This document shows, in pieces, positions 1 through 7,900 of a stretch of DNA of 8,621 bases. This DNA comes from Clostridia bacterium. GTDB taxonomy: Bacteria; Bacillota; Clostridia; UBA1381; UMGS1253. Numbering within the stretch: the stretch's first letter is position 1; every line of letters starts with the position of its first letter. Below the pieces are notes generated by a model. The model was not told the origin of the DNA. It made no database searches and was given only the letters and a program-made list of their open reading frames with translations. The stretch spans positions 1 through 8,621 of the forward strand of contig JAFQPV010000287.1 of assembly GCA_017411585.1 (NCBI GenBank), read 5' to 3'. The position numbers and the translations under genes were made by a program.

Positions 1-2739
1 AAGCGAAATGATATTTGCCTTTTCCGTCTCTGTATACTCCATTACAGTATCCGAAATCACAATCAGCCCTCTGTCGTCCCACAAAACCTGCTTGCCGAGC
101 GCTTCAACGAGTGCGCGAAGCGGAATGAGTGTTCTTGCATTATAGGTATTTGCCGGGACATCCAGGATTCTTTCCTCACCGTTTACATACATCTTATCGG
201 AACCAATCTGCAAGCGGATAGAGGTCTGCCCCTGATCGACTGTTACCGTCTGCGTTGCATCATCCCAGCCAACCTTTGCATCAAAGCTTTCCGCAATAAA
301 TCTTACCGGCACAAGTGTTCTGCCGTTTTCCGTAAACGGATATACATCGGCGTTCGCCGTATCCACATAGGTTCTGTTGCCCTTATCGAGCACCACCGGA
401 CTGTTCAAGAAAAGCGCAACCGCATCGCCTGCCTGTCTTTGTGTCGGGATTGTATTGTCCGAAACCGACCAACTGTCCATCGGCAATACCGGTGTAAGGC
501 TTTCCGGTGCAGCTTCACCCGCCTTGAGCGGCACAAATTCTACTGCAAGCGTTGTTTCGGTTACATTCTGCATATGAATGCCGAGCTTGTATATATCCTG
601 ATACTTTTCATCCGGTGCAACCGGTGAAGTCGGAAGCGGTCTTGCCTGCATAATCTGGAAGGTTGCATCCACAGGACCTTGTGTAATGGCAACATACATT
701 CTTTCTTTACCGACCGTCAGAAGTGCGCTCTTTTTGTCTGCCGAAAGCAGAATATCGCCATCCGTATGCGCAAACCACCAAAGTTCAGACGGTTTTTCCA
801 TCTTCACTTCATCCTGCAAAACAACCGACTGTCTGTCCTTGGTCATATACATACCGCGCTTTGCAGAAACGAAATCCAAACTGCTCTTCGTCATATCCAG
901 AATGGAAAATGCTTCATTTTCTGCTTCTTCGTGACGGACAAAGCTTGCCTGGGCATCATTAGGCTGTTCAAAACCTTCACCCGGATTTACAACCAGCGTA
1001 TTTTGTCCCTCTGCGCGCTGGACATAATACATATAGCTACTGTAAAGCGCCGAATAATTCCCTCGGCCAATCGTACGCACAAATCGTTCTCCGTTTGCAT
1101 CAATCACAAATGTACCGAGTGAGTTATGCATATGCCCCGCATTATTTGCACCGCCCTGCATCGCTGCATAGAGCGCATTATCATCCGACCAGGAGGAGCG
1201 GAACGTTGCCGCCTGCGCATCGTCCTTTGCATTAAATGTTTTATCCAGTGCTACGCCGTCTATGCTTTCCTGCGCATCTGCATCATAGTAAAGGATTGCA
1301 AAATACGGATAATCCACATCACTGCCGCTGCGGCGAATGCGTTCATTAAGCATCCATGTATAATCCGGTCGCTCAAACTTATTTGCAAGCCAATATATAG
1401 ATGGGTCAACCGCTAAGGCCTCGCTGCCGTCACCAAAGTTGAACATCTTCTCCGGTCCCGATGTATACAGCCAGTAATCGCCCATATACCGAATCATCGG
1501 CGTTTCATAATACCACGCCAGATCCGCCGGCATTTCATAGCCTTCTACAAACGCAGTTTCGCACTGCGCCGCAAAATAAACCATAAATTCAGATGAAAGA
1601 CCCCAGTATGAAGGGCCTTCCGGGAAACCGCCGTCCGCACCGAATGCCTCGACCGGGATTCTGCCGTACTTAAGCGCTCCCTTGAACAAAAACTCCGAAA
1701 CCTCCGGGATTTCATCTGCAAATGCAAGGGCAACACCTGCCGCACACGCATTTGCAAGCATTGCTCTGTTCGTTGAGCCGCCGGCAATATCCGCTTCCTT
1801 GATTGCGCCATCATAAGCACGCACGTGCTGCCAGATTGCCTGGCGCTTTACAATCTCAATAATTTCTAAGCGCTCCGCCTCCGAAAGGCCATTATACGCC
1901 CAGTCATAGAAGCATGCTATACCGTACATCAGCTCGGACGGAATCATCGATGCCGCACCGTTCGACCAGTCCGGGAAGGTGCCGGCGTTGCGGATTTCCG
2001 AAAGACCGCGGTCGATATATTTTCTGTCCTGCTCTACCAGGTACACAAAACCGAGCTCCATCAATCGTCTTTCAATCGTGCGTGCTGCTGTAAGCAGGTT
2101 TCTGCCGTTGGAGAATTCATATTCCTGATTCGGTGTCGTCAGAATCCAATCTGCATGCGCCTTAACAATATCATACCACGCACCGCATTGTTCAATATCC
2201 GCAATCTTATCCAAAACAGTCTTTCGGTCATTTAAAAACATTCTCGGATGCGGACGAAGGTTTGCCATATAGCTGTCCTTTGTCAGCGGTTCGCCGATTT
2301 TTGCCCAGTTTGTGCCGGTTTCACCAAAGTATTTGATATCACCATAATCCGGCGCACTCGGCATATGGATGATAACATTGTCCATCAGCATGGTGTCGCG
2401 CCCTGCCACACGTGCATCCAGGGATACACTGATGTCAAAAATATCCCCCACATTCTCCGCGAAGGTCACTTCTTCAATCTTCTTGCCGTCGCAGTAGGTC
2501 GTCATGGTCTTTTTTCTGAAGTTCACCTTCGCTTCAATCAACGACCAACCCAAATCTCCCGTAGACTTGATCCACGTCTTCGTTTCTGCAAACACCTTAT
2601 TTGCACTGTTATAGAGCGAAAAACCAACGCCGCTCTTAGAAAGATTTGCATAGTATGCCACCGTCAGCTCCGTCGGCTTTGTGCCTAAGCTGATTTTTTT
2701 CTGCAAGCTTCCGACCTTCGGCACATTGGAGCCGTTGGT
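1..2739 (-). repeat. Paralogous segment, copy 1
   Basis: This coding stretch (second LamG-like domain through the stalk domain) aligns end to end with 5895-8621 at an offset of about 5.88-5.89 kb, with only small indels (12 nt net). By eye roughly two thirds of residues match, with long invariant blocks such as GTNWAKIGEP, AKDDAQ, HEEAENEAFSILDMT and NGEERILDVPA. It indicates tandem gene duplication followed by divergence. It is not a mobile element. Confidence 0.85.
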
Positions 2740-3591
2740 AAAACGAATGACCTTCTCATTGTCTAAAAGTCCCGGCAACGCAATACCGCCGACTTTCTTT
2801 GTGAAATTCGCTCCGGAGCCTTCAGGTATGTAGCTCTTGCCGTTTAAAGAGCTGTCATATGTAAATACACTGTACTGTCCCGCCGGAACAGAAAGCGCAG
2901 GTGCCTGCGTTTTTCCAAAAGGCTTTACCGCCTCCTCCGGCGTAATAATGATTGTATTTTCGACCACATCTTTTATTGCTACATCGTCCGTCGTGGAGAT
3001 GATAACATCATCCAGATAAGCTTCGGTACCATCCGTAAGACCGCTTGTAAAACGCAGCTTTGCATCGCTGAAATCCGTATACTTAAGCGCGCCTTCTTCC
3101 TTCAGCTCACCGTTTTCATAAGTTTTATAGGTCGATTTTTCTATATCAATGACCAGTTTAAAATTTGTCCACTCACGGTCTTTACCCGTTCTAATCAGCA
3201 AATTACTTCCGTCCGCCAGAATAACCACAAAGGAAAGGCTTGCGCCAATCGTCTTTGCACGAAAACTCACCGTCAGATTCGTAAGCTCGGAAAGGACAAG
3301 GTTTTTCTCTATACGCGGCGAATTGCTTCCGGTTGCACCGACGTTGGTAAAGCGCATCACCATACCCGCAGCATCCTTATACGCCGCAATTTTAGTTGTC
3401 TTTGCATTGGTAATGCTCGACCACGCATTCATATCCTCTTTTTTGGCAATCGCAGCCTGCCCATCCTTATAGCTTTCAAAATCGTCAGAAAACAAAATAT
3501 TTTCCGTCGCATCCTTTGCCGCAAATACATTCGTTATACCGCAGCTAAACAGCATACAGATGCACAAAAGCAGACAAATCCCTTTTTTCAT
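1..3591 (-). CDS. Secreted heparinase II/III-like polysaccharide lyase-fold protein with stalk domain (3' end off-window)
   Basis: Open frame of 1197 codons from an ATG at 3591 to the window edge, with no stop seen. The start is fixed by AAGGAGG 8 nt upstream and a signal peptide. Order: signal peptide 1-24; two LamG/CBM-like beta-sandwich segments (about 31-200 and 240-410), each ending in a Leu-Asp-Asp/Met-Asp-Asn plus V-I-I strand; alpha/alpha toroid about 447-760 with FYDW (near 563), a STNR motif and DGGFPEG followed by Y660; heparinase II/III C-terminal beta-sandwich about 789-1044 with HMHNSLGTF (H820, H822); then a copper-amine-oxidase-N-like stalk domain about 1058-1184 (NGRTLVPVRFI, TLIPLRALVEALG). 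Relatives cleave uronic-acid polysaccharides by beta-elimination outside the cell or in the periplasm. The family metal Asp and last His appear to be T840 and Q863, so activity is uncertain. The substrate is unknown; pectic material is inferred from the PL22 gene upstream. It is a close paralogue of the 8621-4920 gene, but is expressed from its own promoter. By analogy the missing C-terminus may hold cadherin-like, F5/8 and Big_2 modules. Confidence 0.85.
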   Translation of the reverse strand, partial: MKKGICLLLCICMLFSCGITNVFAAKDATENILFSDDFESYKDGQAAIAKKEDMNAWSSITNAKTTKIAAYKDAAGMVMRFTNVGATGSNSPRIEKNLVLSELTNLTVSFRAKTIGASLSFVVILADGSNLLIRTGKDREWTNFKLVIDIEKSTYKTYENGELKEEGALKYTDFSDAKLRFTSGLTDGTEAYLDDVIISTTDDVAIKDVVENTIIITPEEAVKPFGKTQAPALSVPAGQYSVFTYDSSLNGKSYIPEGSGANFTKKVGGIALPGLLDNEKVIRFTNGSNVPKVGSLQKKISLGTKPTELTVAYYANLSKSGVGFSLYNSANKVFAETKTWIKSTGDLGWSLIEAKVNFRKKTMTTYCDGKKIEEVTFAENVGDIFDISVSLDARVAGRDTMLMDNVIIHMPSAPDYGDIKYFGETGTNWAKIGEPLTKDSYMANLRPHPRMFLNDRKTVLDKIADIEQCGAWYDIVKAHADWILTTPNQEYEFSNGRNLLTAARTIERRLMELGFVYLVEQDRKYIDRGLSEIRNAGTFPDWSNGAASMIPSELMYGIACFYDWAYNGLSEAERLEIIEIVKRQAIWQHVRAYDGAIKEADIAGGSTNRAMLANACAAGVALAFADEIPEVSEFLFKGALKYGRIPVEAFGADGGFPEGPSYWGLSSEFMVYFAAQCETAFVEGYEMPADLAWYYETPMIRYMGDYWLYTSGPEKMFNFGDGSEALAVDPSIYWLANKFERPDYTWMLNERIRRSGSDVDYPYFAILYYDADAQESIDGVALDKTFNAKDDAQAATFRSSWSDDNALYAAMQGGANNAGHMHNSLGTFVIDANGERFVRTIGRGNYSALYSSYMYYVQRAEGQNTLVVNPGEGFEQPNDAQASFVRHEEAENEAFSILDMTKSSLDFVSAKRGMYMTKDRQSVVLQDEVKMEKPSELWWFAHTDGDILLSADKKSALLTVGKERMYVAITQGPVDATFQIMQARPLPTSPVAPDEKYQDIYKLGIHMQNVTETTLAVEFVPLKAGEAAPESLTPVLPMDSWSVSDNTIPTQRQAGDAVALFLNSPVVLDKGNRTYVDTANADVYPFTENGRTLVPVRFIAESFDAKVGWDDATQTVTVDQGQTSIRLQIGSDKMYVNGEERILDVPANTYNARTLIPLRALVEALGKQVLWDDRGLIVISDTVMEYTETEKANIISL
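3520..3591 (-). other. Signal peptide of the 3591-1 protein
   Basis: The first 24 residues form a short basic start (MKK), a hydrophobic core rich in Leu, Ile and Cys, and a VFA|AKD junction that suits signal peptidase I. Residues 14-17 read LFSC, which resembles a lipobox, but Phe at the -2 position is unusual for lipoproteins, so ordinary secretion is preferred. Lipidation at Cys17 remains a weaker alternative. No LPXTG or S-layer anchor can be judged because the C-terminus is missing. Confidence 0.8.
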
Positions 3592-3599
3592 TTTCTTCT

Positions 3600-3606
3600 C
3601 CTCCTT
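3600..3606 (-). promoter_or_regulatory. Ribosome binding site of the 3591-1 gene
   Basis: AAGGAGG, a near-perfect anti-16S match, lies 8 nt before the ATG at 3591. It decides this start, because the hydrophobic signal peptide follows directly. Confidence 0.9.
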
Positions 3607-3627
3607 ATGGTTAAATTACCGTCCACA

Positions 3628-3649
3628 TTTAAGTTTCCGCTTTAAGTTT
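3628..3649. repeat. 9-bp direct repeat in the promoter region
   Basis: TTTAAGTTT occurs twice on the + strand, at 3628-3636 and 3641-3649, separated by CCGC, giving a 13-bp period. It overlaps the proposed -10 element and the expected transcription start of the 3591-1 gene, so it could be a tandem operator. The AT-rich sequence makes a chance repeat possible. Confidence 0.45.
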
Positions 3650-3674
3650 ATCACAACTGTAGCGCATTCGTCAA
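3647..3674 (-). promoter_or_regulatory. Probable sigma-A promoter of the 3591-1 gene
   Basis: Read on the minus strand, TTGACG (3674-3669; consensus TTGACA) is followed after 16 bp by GATAAA (3652-3647), with a TG dinucleotide one base before it as in extended -10 promoters. A start near 3640 would leave a leader of about 50 nt before the ATG. The element lies between the upstream terminator and the gene, which supports separate transcription. The whole gap 3592-3737 holds this promoter, a palindrome, a direct repeat, the RBS and the terminator, and no small ORF I can support. Confidence 0.6.
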
Positions 3675-3684
3675 TGTTTTCATC

Positions 3685-3699
3685 ACGAAACTGTTTCGT
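3685..3699. promoter_or_regulatory. 15-bp perfect palindrome, candidate operator
   Basis: ACGAAAC-T-GTTTCGT is an inverted repeat with 7-bp arms around one central base. It sits about 10 bp upstream of the proposed -35 element, centred near -52 relative to the inferred start. That is a usual place for an activator, or for the distal half of a repressor site. GAAAC/GTTTC half-sites occur in operators of several sugar-responsive regulators (LacI type, and KdgR of the IclR family, though the KdgR box has a wider centre). The regulator is not in the window. Confidence 0.55.
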
Positions 3700-3700
3700 A

Positions 3701-3732
3701 ACAAAAAGAGGACGCTGTCGGCGTCCTCTTTT
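3701..3732 (-). terminator. Rho-independent terminator after ogl
   Basis: A perfect 12-bp stem (3704-3715 with 3721-3732) encloses a 5-nt loop. On the minus strand it has a GC-rich centre (GAGGACGC) and runs into TTTTTGT. It starts 5 nt after the TGA of the PL22 gene and should end the 8621-3738 transcript, separating it from the next gene. The A-tract of the left flank and the T-tract on the right make a bidirectional role formally possible, but no + strand gene ends here. Confidence 0.93.
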
Positions 3733-3737
3733 CATCG

Positions 3738-4901
3738 TCAAAGTTCAATTAAATACAGCTGCGGTTTGCCCTGTTCATCTTTATCGGATGCGTAAAGAAT
3801 CGAATCGTTTGACCAGCTGAAGGTCGGGTGCGGATGTGTGCTCTGCGACTCCCACGATGTTCCGTGCTTGCAAAGCACCTCCATCTTCGGCGTATCCGTC
3901 GAAATATCAATAAGCATCAAATCGTCAAGCGCATCGCCGACCAGTTTGGTGTTGTCGATATTGGCATGGTAGTGGTTGCAGTAAAACGGCACTTCCAGGT
4001 AGCGCACGATGTTGCAATCCTTATCTGCAAAGCCAATGCACGGAATTGCACTTTCCGACGCCTCGGCAAACGCCTGCTTACGGTCAGCGGTGATGGTACC
4101 GTCGTGCCCCGGGCCGCGGTTGTCAAAGAAGACAAGACCGTCGCGCGTCCAGAATTCGTGACCTACGCTGTCCGGCGCATCCTGACGAAAGCACGGCATC
4201 ACGCGGCGCGTTACGGTGTTGACCATCCAGATTCTCTGCGTAACCAGATTCCACGGTCCTTCGTGGCAATAGGACAAAAACTCGTTCGTGTCCGGCGCAA
4301 ACTGCACATGTGCCACTTGGCAGGTATCGTCGACAATCGTCTCGCCGCCGCTGCCGTCCATATAAATCACAACGATTTTACCGCGCTTTTGCTTATAATA
4401 ACGCTCGTTAAAGCCGTCGTAGTTTTTACCCGAGAACTGACGATGGTAATCGACAATCTCATTGAGCGCAAACGCCACATAGCGGTTGTCAAAGCTGATG
4501 TTGCCGCCAAAAAATTTGAAGCCGAACGGCGCGGTGTAAAGGTGCATTAAGTTTTCCGTGCCGCGCTCGAGCTTGTATACCTTATCACCGGCAATAAACA
4601 CGATGTACTTACTGTCGTTTGTCTTGGTCACAAAGCCGATATTGTCAATGCCCCACGCCGCAAAATCTGTCAGCTGTGTACGCACACCGGTTTCCAAATC
4701 CATAGCGTACAGCTCCGCTATTTTCTCCCCTTCGTTTGTATGCTTGTAAATGATTTCCTTATCCCCTAAGGTATAGGAATTCTCCGTAAAATAGAAATGT
4801 ACATTGCAGCCGCTCTTTGTCAGCTGCTTAATCGTTCTTCCGCTCGTTTCATCCACAAAGGTGGTGATTTCGGACGGAAACTGTCTCCCTACATTCGACA
4901 T
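3738..4901 (-). CDS. ogl: Oligogalacturonate lyase (PL22 family)
   Basis: 387 residues from the ATG at 4901 to TGA at 3738, a normal length for the family. Oligogalacturonate lyase (EC 4.2.2.6) splits short, usually 4,5-unsaturated, galacturonides into 5-keto-4-deoxyuronate in the cytoplasm, feeding the KDG route of pectin breakdown. No signal peptide is present, which fits a cytoplasmic enzyme. The sequence has the repeated W/F-D-type blades of a seven-bladed propeller, an N-terminal GRTIKQLT segment, R223 (TQRIW), H248 (VGHEFW, matching the family's catalytic histidine), H310/H312 (NHYHAN), and Q353-H356-H358 (SQSTHPHP), which matches the Mn-binding Gln/His set of characterised PL22 enzymes. 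It is downstream of and probably co-transcribed with the 8621-4920 gene (18-nt gap) and is followed by a strong terminator. A TTG codon five residues upstream is in frame, but the GGGAGG motif favours the ATG. Family assignment is firm; the exact substrate is inferred. Confidence 0.93.
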   Translation of the reverse strand: MSNVGRQFPSEITTFVDETSGRTIKQLTKSGCNVHFYFTENSYTLGDKEIIYKHTNEGEKIAELYAMDLETGVRTQLTDFAAWGIDNIGFVTKTNDSKYIVFIAGDKVYKLERGTENLMHLYTAPFGFKFFGGNISFDNRYVAFALNEIVDYHRQFSGKNYDGFNERYYKQKRGKIVVIYMDGSGGETIVDDTCQVAHVQFAPDTNEFLSYCHEGPWNLVTQRIWMVNTVTRRVMPCFRQDAPDSVGHEFWTRDGLVFFDNRGPGHDGTITADRKQAFAEASESAIPCIGFADKDCNIVRYLEVPFYCNHYHANIDNTKLVGDALDDLMLIDISTDTPKMEVLCKHGTSWESQSTHPHPTFSWSNDSILYASDKDEQGKPQLYLIEL

Positions 4902-4908
4902 GCTGTCG

Positions 4909-4914
4909 CCTCCC
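4909..4914 (-). promoter_or_regulatory. Ribosome binding site of ogl
   Basis: GGGAGG lies 7 nt before the ATG at 4901 and inside the 18-nt gap after the preceding stop codon. It overlaps the codons that would be translated from the alternative TTG at 4916, so the ATG is chosen. Confidence 0.88.
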
Positions 4915-4919
4915 AAAAA

Positions 4920-7900
4920 TTATTTACAAGTCAGCGTAACGGATGCTTCCACCTTGGCATACTTTCCTTCGTAGGTAGCGCTAATCGTAGTATCACCCTT
5001 ACCGACAAAGGTCACAACGCCGTTTGCATCTACCGTTGCAACCGCCGGATTGGAGCTGGTAAATACAACGCCGTCCGCCAAAACCTCTTCGCCCTTGCCG
5101 TTATACGCTTTCAGCACAAGCGCCTTGGTTTCGCCGACGCTGCCGTTTACGCCGTTGCCCGCAAAGTAAATCGGCCAATACTGCATATCGGTTTCCATCT
5201 GTTCTTTGGAAGTATAGAAGCAAACCTCGGTATAGCTGTTGTAGCTGCCGCCGTTTGCATCGCCCTGACCGTTGATGCGGAAATACTTCGCTGTCTTACC
5301 GCCCAGTTCAAAGATTTCCGGCATATTGGTCGTACCGCTGGTTCTAGTATCAAGCACCTGCTCCCAGTTTATGCCGTCTACGGAAACCTCGGCGTTAAAG
5401 ATAAAGCTTCTCGGACCCGAGGCTGTACCTAAACCTGCAAGACCGAACGCATACAGGCTGACCGGCTCTGCAAATTCATAGCAAATCCACGCAGGCTTTG
5501 CCGCAGACCAACGATTCACCAGCGCATCGGAAATGATGTTATCCACCGTACCGAATTCCACATATTTGTCGTGACCTGCAGAGAAGGTGACATGCGCTAC
5601 GCTCTGACGGCTCAGCTCCGCCGGCACACCGCTCAAGCTTGCACTCAATTTCAGCTCAGTGATGTTGTTCGGGCTGTTTGTGCCATCCTGCCCTGCAAAC
5701 TTATCCGTTACAAATGTAATTGTATACGATTTTTCGCCGATTGTAAAGCTTGCCGTGTTGCCATTTTGTACAACCGGTGCACCGCTTGCCAGCGTTACGG
5801 TCGGGATATTGCCGTCCGTCAGCATTGTATAATCGGTTTTATCCGTTGTAAAGCTCTTCATTTCCGCACCGTTTAAGAGCACACGCTCGGAAAGCAGGGA
5901 AATGATGTTTACCTTTTCTGCCTCGGTATATTCTACTGCGCTGTCCGAGATAACAATCAAGCCGCGGTCATCCCACAAAACCTTTTTGCCGAGTGCTTCT
6001 ACAAGCGCGCGGAGCGGAATGAGCGTTCTGCTGTTATAGGTCTGCGCCGGAACATCCAGAATTCTCTCTTCGCCGTTAACCAGCATCTTATCCGAGCCAA
6101 TCTGCAGCTGAATCGTCGTATTGCCCTTGGTTACCGATACGGTCTGCGACGGCTCATACCAACCAACCTGCGCATCAAAGCTTTCGGAAATAAAGCGTAC
6201 CGGCACGAGTGTTCTGCCGTTATCGGTAAACGGATATACATCCATATTCGCCGTGTCGACATAGGTTCTGTAGCCCTTATCGAGTACAACCGGGCTGTTT
6301 AAGAAAAGTGCTACCGTATTGCCTGCCTGACGTGCGGTGGAAATCGCGTTGTCCGAAACAGACCAAGTGTCCATTTTCGTCACCGGTGTAAGTGTTTCCG
6401 GTGCTGCTTCGCCTTCTTTAAGCGGTACAAATTCAACCGCAAGTGTCATCTCTGTCACATTCGTCATGTGAATTGCAAGCTTATAAATATCCTGATACAC
6501 TTCATCCGGTGCTGTCGGGGAAGTCGGCAGCGGTCTTGCCGCCATGATCTCAAAGGTTGCATCGGCAGGACCTTCGGTAATGGCAACATACATTCTTTCG
6601 TTGCCGACCGTAATGAGCGCACTCTTTTTATCTGCAGAGAGCGTGATGTCGCCGGTTGCATGTGCAAACCACCAAAGCTCGGACGGCTTTTTCATCGTTA
6701 CCTCATCCTGCAAAACGATGCTGTTTCTGCCCTTGGTTATATACATACCGCGCTTTGCGGATGCAAAGTCATAGCTTGTCTGCGTCATATCCAGAATGGA
6801 AAAGGCTTCGTTTTCCGCTTCCTCGTGACGGATAAACTTTGCATATGCCGTTTCCACCTGATCCCAGCCCTTGCCTGGGTTTGCAATCAGGGTATTCTGA
6901 CCTTCTGCGCGCTTTTGGTAATACATATTTGCATCATAGAGCGAGGAATAATCGGAACGGCCAAGTGTGCGGATAAAGCGCGTGCCGTTGGCATCAATTA
7001 CAAATGTACCCAGTGACTTAAACATATGACCGGTGCCGTTATAACCGCCCTGCATTGCCGCATAAAGCGCATTGTCATCCGTCCATGAGGAGCGGAAGGT
7101 GGCAACCTGTGCATCGTCCTTGGCATCAAAGGTTTTATCAAGCGGTGTATCGCCTACATCCGAGCTCATATTCACATCCTTATAAAGTAATGCAAAATAC
7201 GGATAGTTGACACCGCTCCTTTTGTCCAGAGCCCAGTTGTAGAGCGGCTTATTATAGCGCGCTGCCAGCCAATACGGTGTCGGGTCACCTTCAATGGTGT
7301 CGGATGCATCACCGAAGTTAAAGTTCTTTTTCGGACCGGCAGTATATACCCAGTAGTCGCCCATATTTTCAACCACCGGATTGTCGAAAAACCAGGTAAT
7401 CGCCTCCGGCTTTTCAAATTCCGGCTTGAATGCACTTTCAAGCTGTGCGAGCATATACACCATATACTCCGTTGCAAGACCCCAGTAGGATGAACCCTCC
7501 GGGAAGCCGCCGTCTGCGCCGAAGGCCTCAACCGGCTGTCTGCCGTGCTTGAGGGCATAGGTCAGCAAGTACTCCGCAAGCTGCGGCTCTTCATCGGCAA
7601 TCGCAAGTGCAATGCCTGCCGCAGAGGTATTGGCAATCATAGTACGGTTCGAGGTACCCTTTGCAATTTCAACAGAAATTACACCGTCATACGAACGCAC
7701 AAACTGCCAGAGTGCCTGCTTCTTTAAAATATCAATAATTTCTGTTCTTTCCTCCGGCGTGAGTGCATCGTAGCACCAGTCGTAGAAGCACGCTACGCCG
7801 TACATCAGCTCCGACGGAATCATCGGCGCAACATTCGACCAATCCGGGAAGGTGCCCGCATTGCGGATTTCTTTAAGACCGCGCTCGACATACTTTCTGT

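Noticed and set aside
679..1122. Cys- and Arg-rich + strand open frame, with a similar one at 6468-7016
   Set aside because: The two resemble each other only because the minus-strand paralogues beneath them are similar. Both are antisense shadows.
3685..3732. Palindrome and hairpin as a CRISPR or attachment site
   Set aside because: The hairpin is a standard terminator after a stop codon. There are no regularly spaced repeats and no mobile-element genes.
3828..4550. 240-codon + strand open frame opposite ogl
   Set aside because: It lies fully antisense to a confidently assigned PL22 gene, resembles no family I know, and its composition is that of a mirror frame.
4902..4916. TTG start for ogl adding five residues
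   Set aside because: The ribosome binding site GGGAGG lies within these codons and is correctly spaced for the ATG at 4901.
4797..5432. 211-codon + strand open frame
   Set aside because: It spans the end of one real minus-strand gene and the start of another, and has no recognisable domain.
5934..6314. Copper amine oxidase enzyme activity
   Set aside because: Only the small N-terminal-like stalk domain is present; the catalytic amine oxidase domain is absent.
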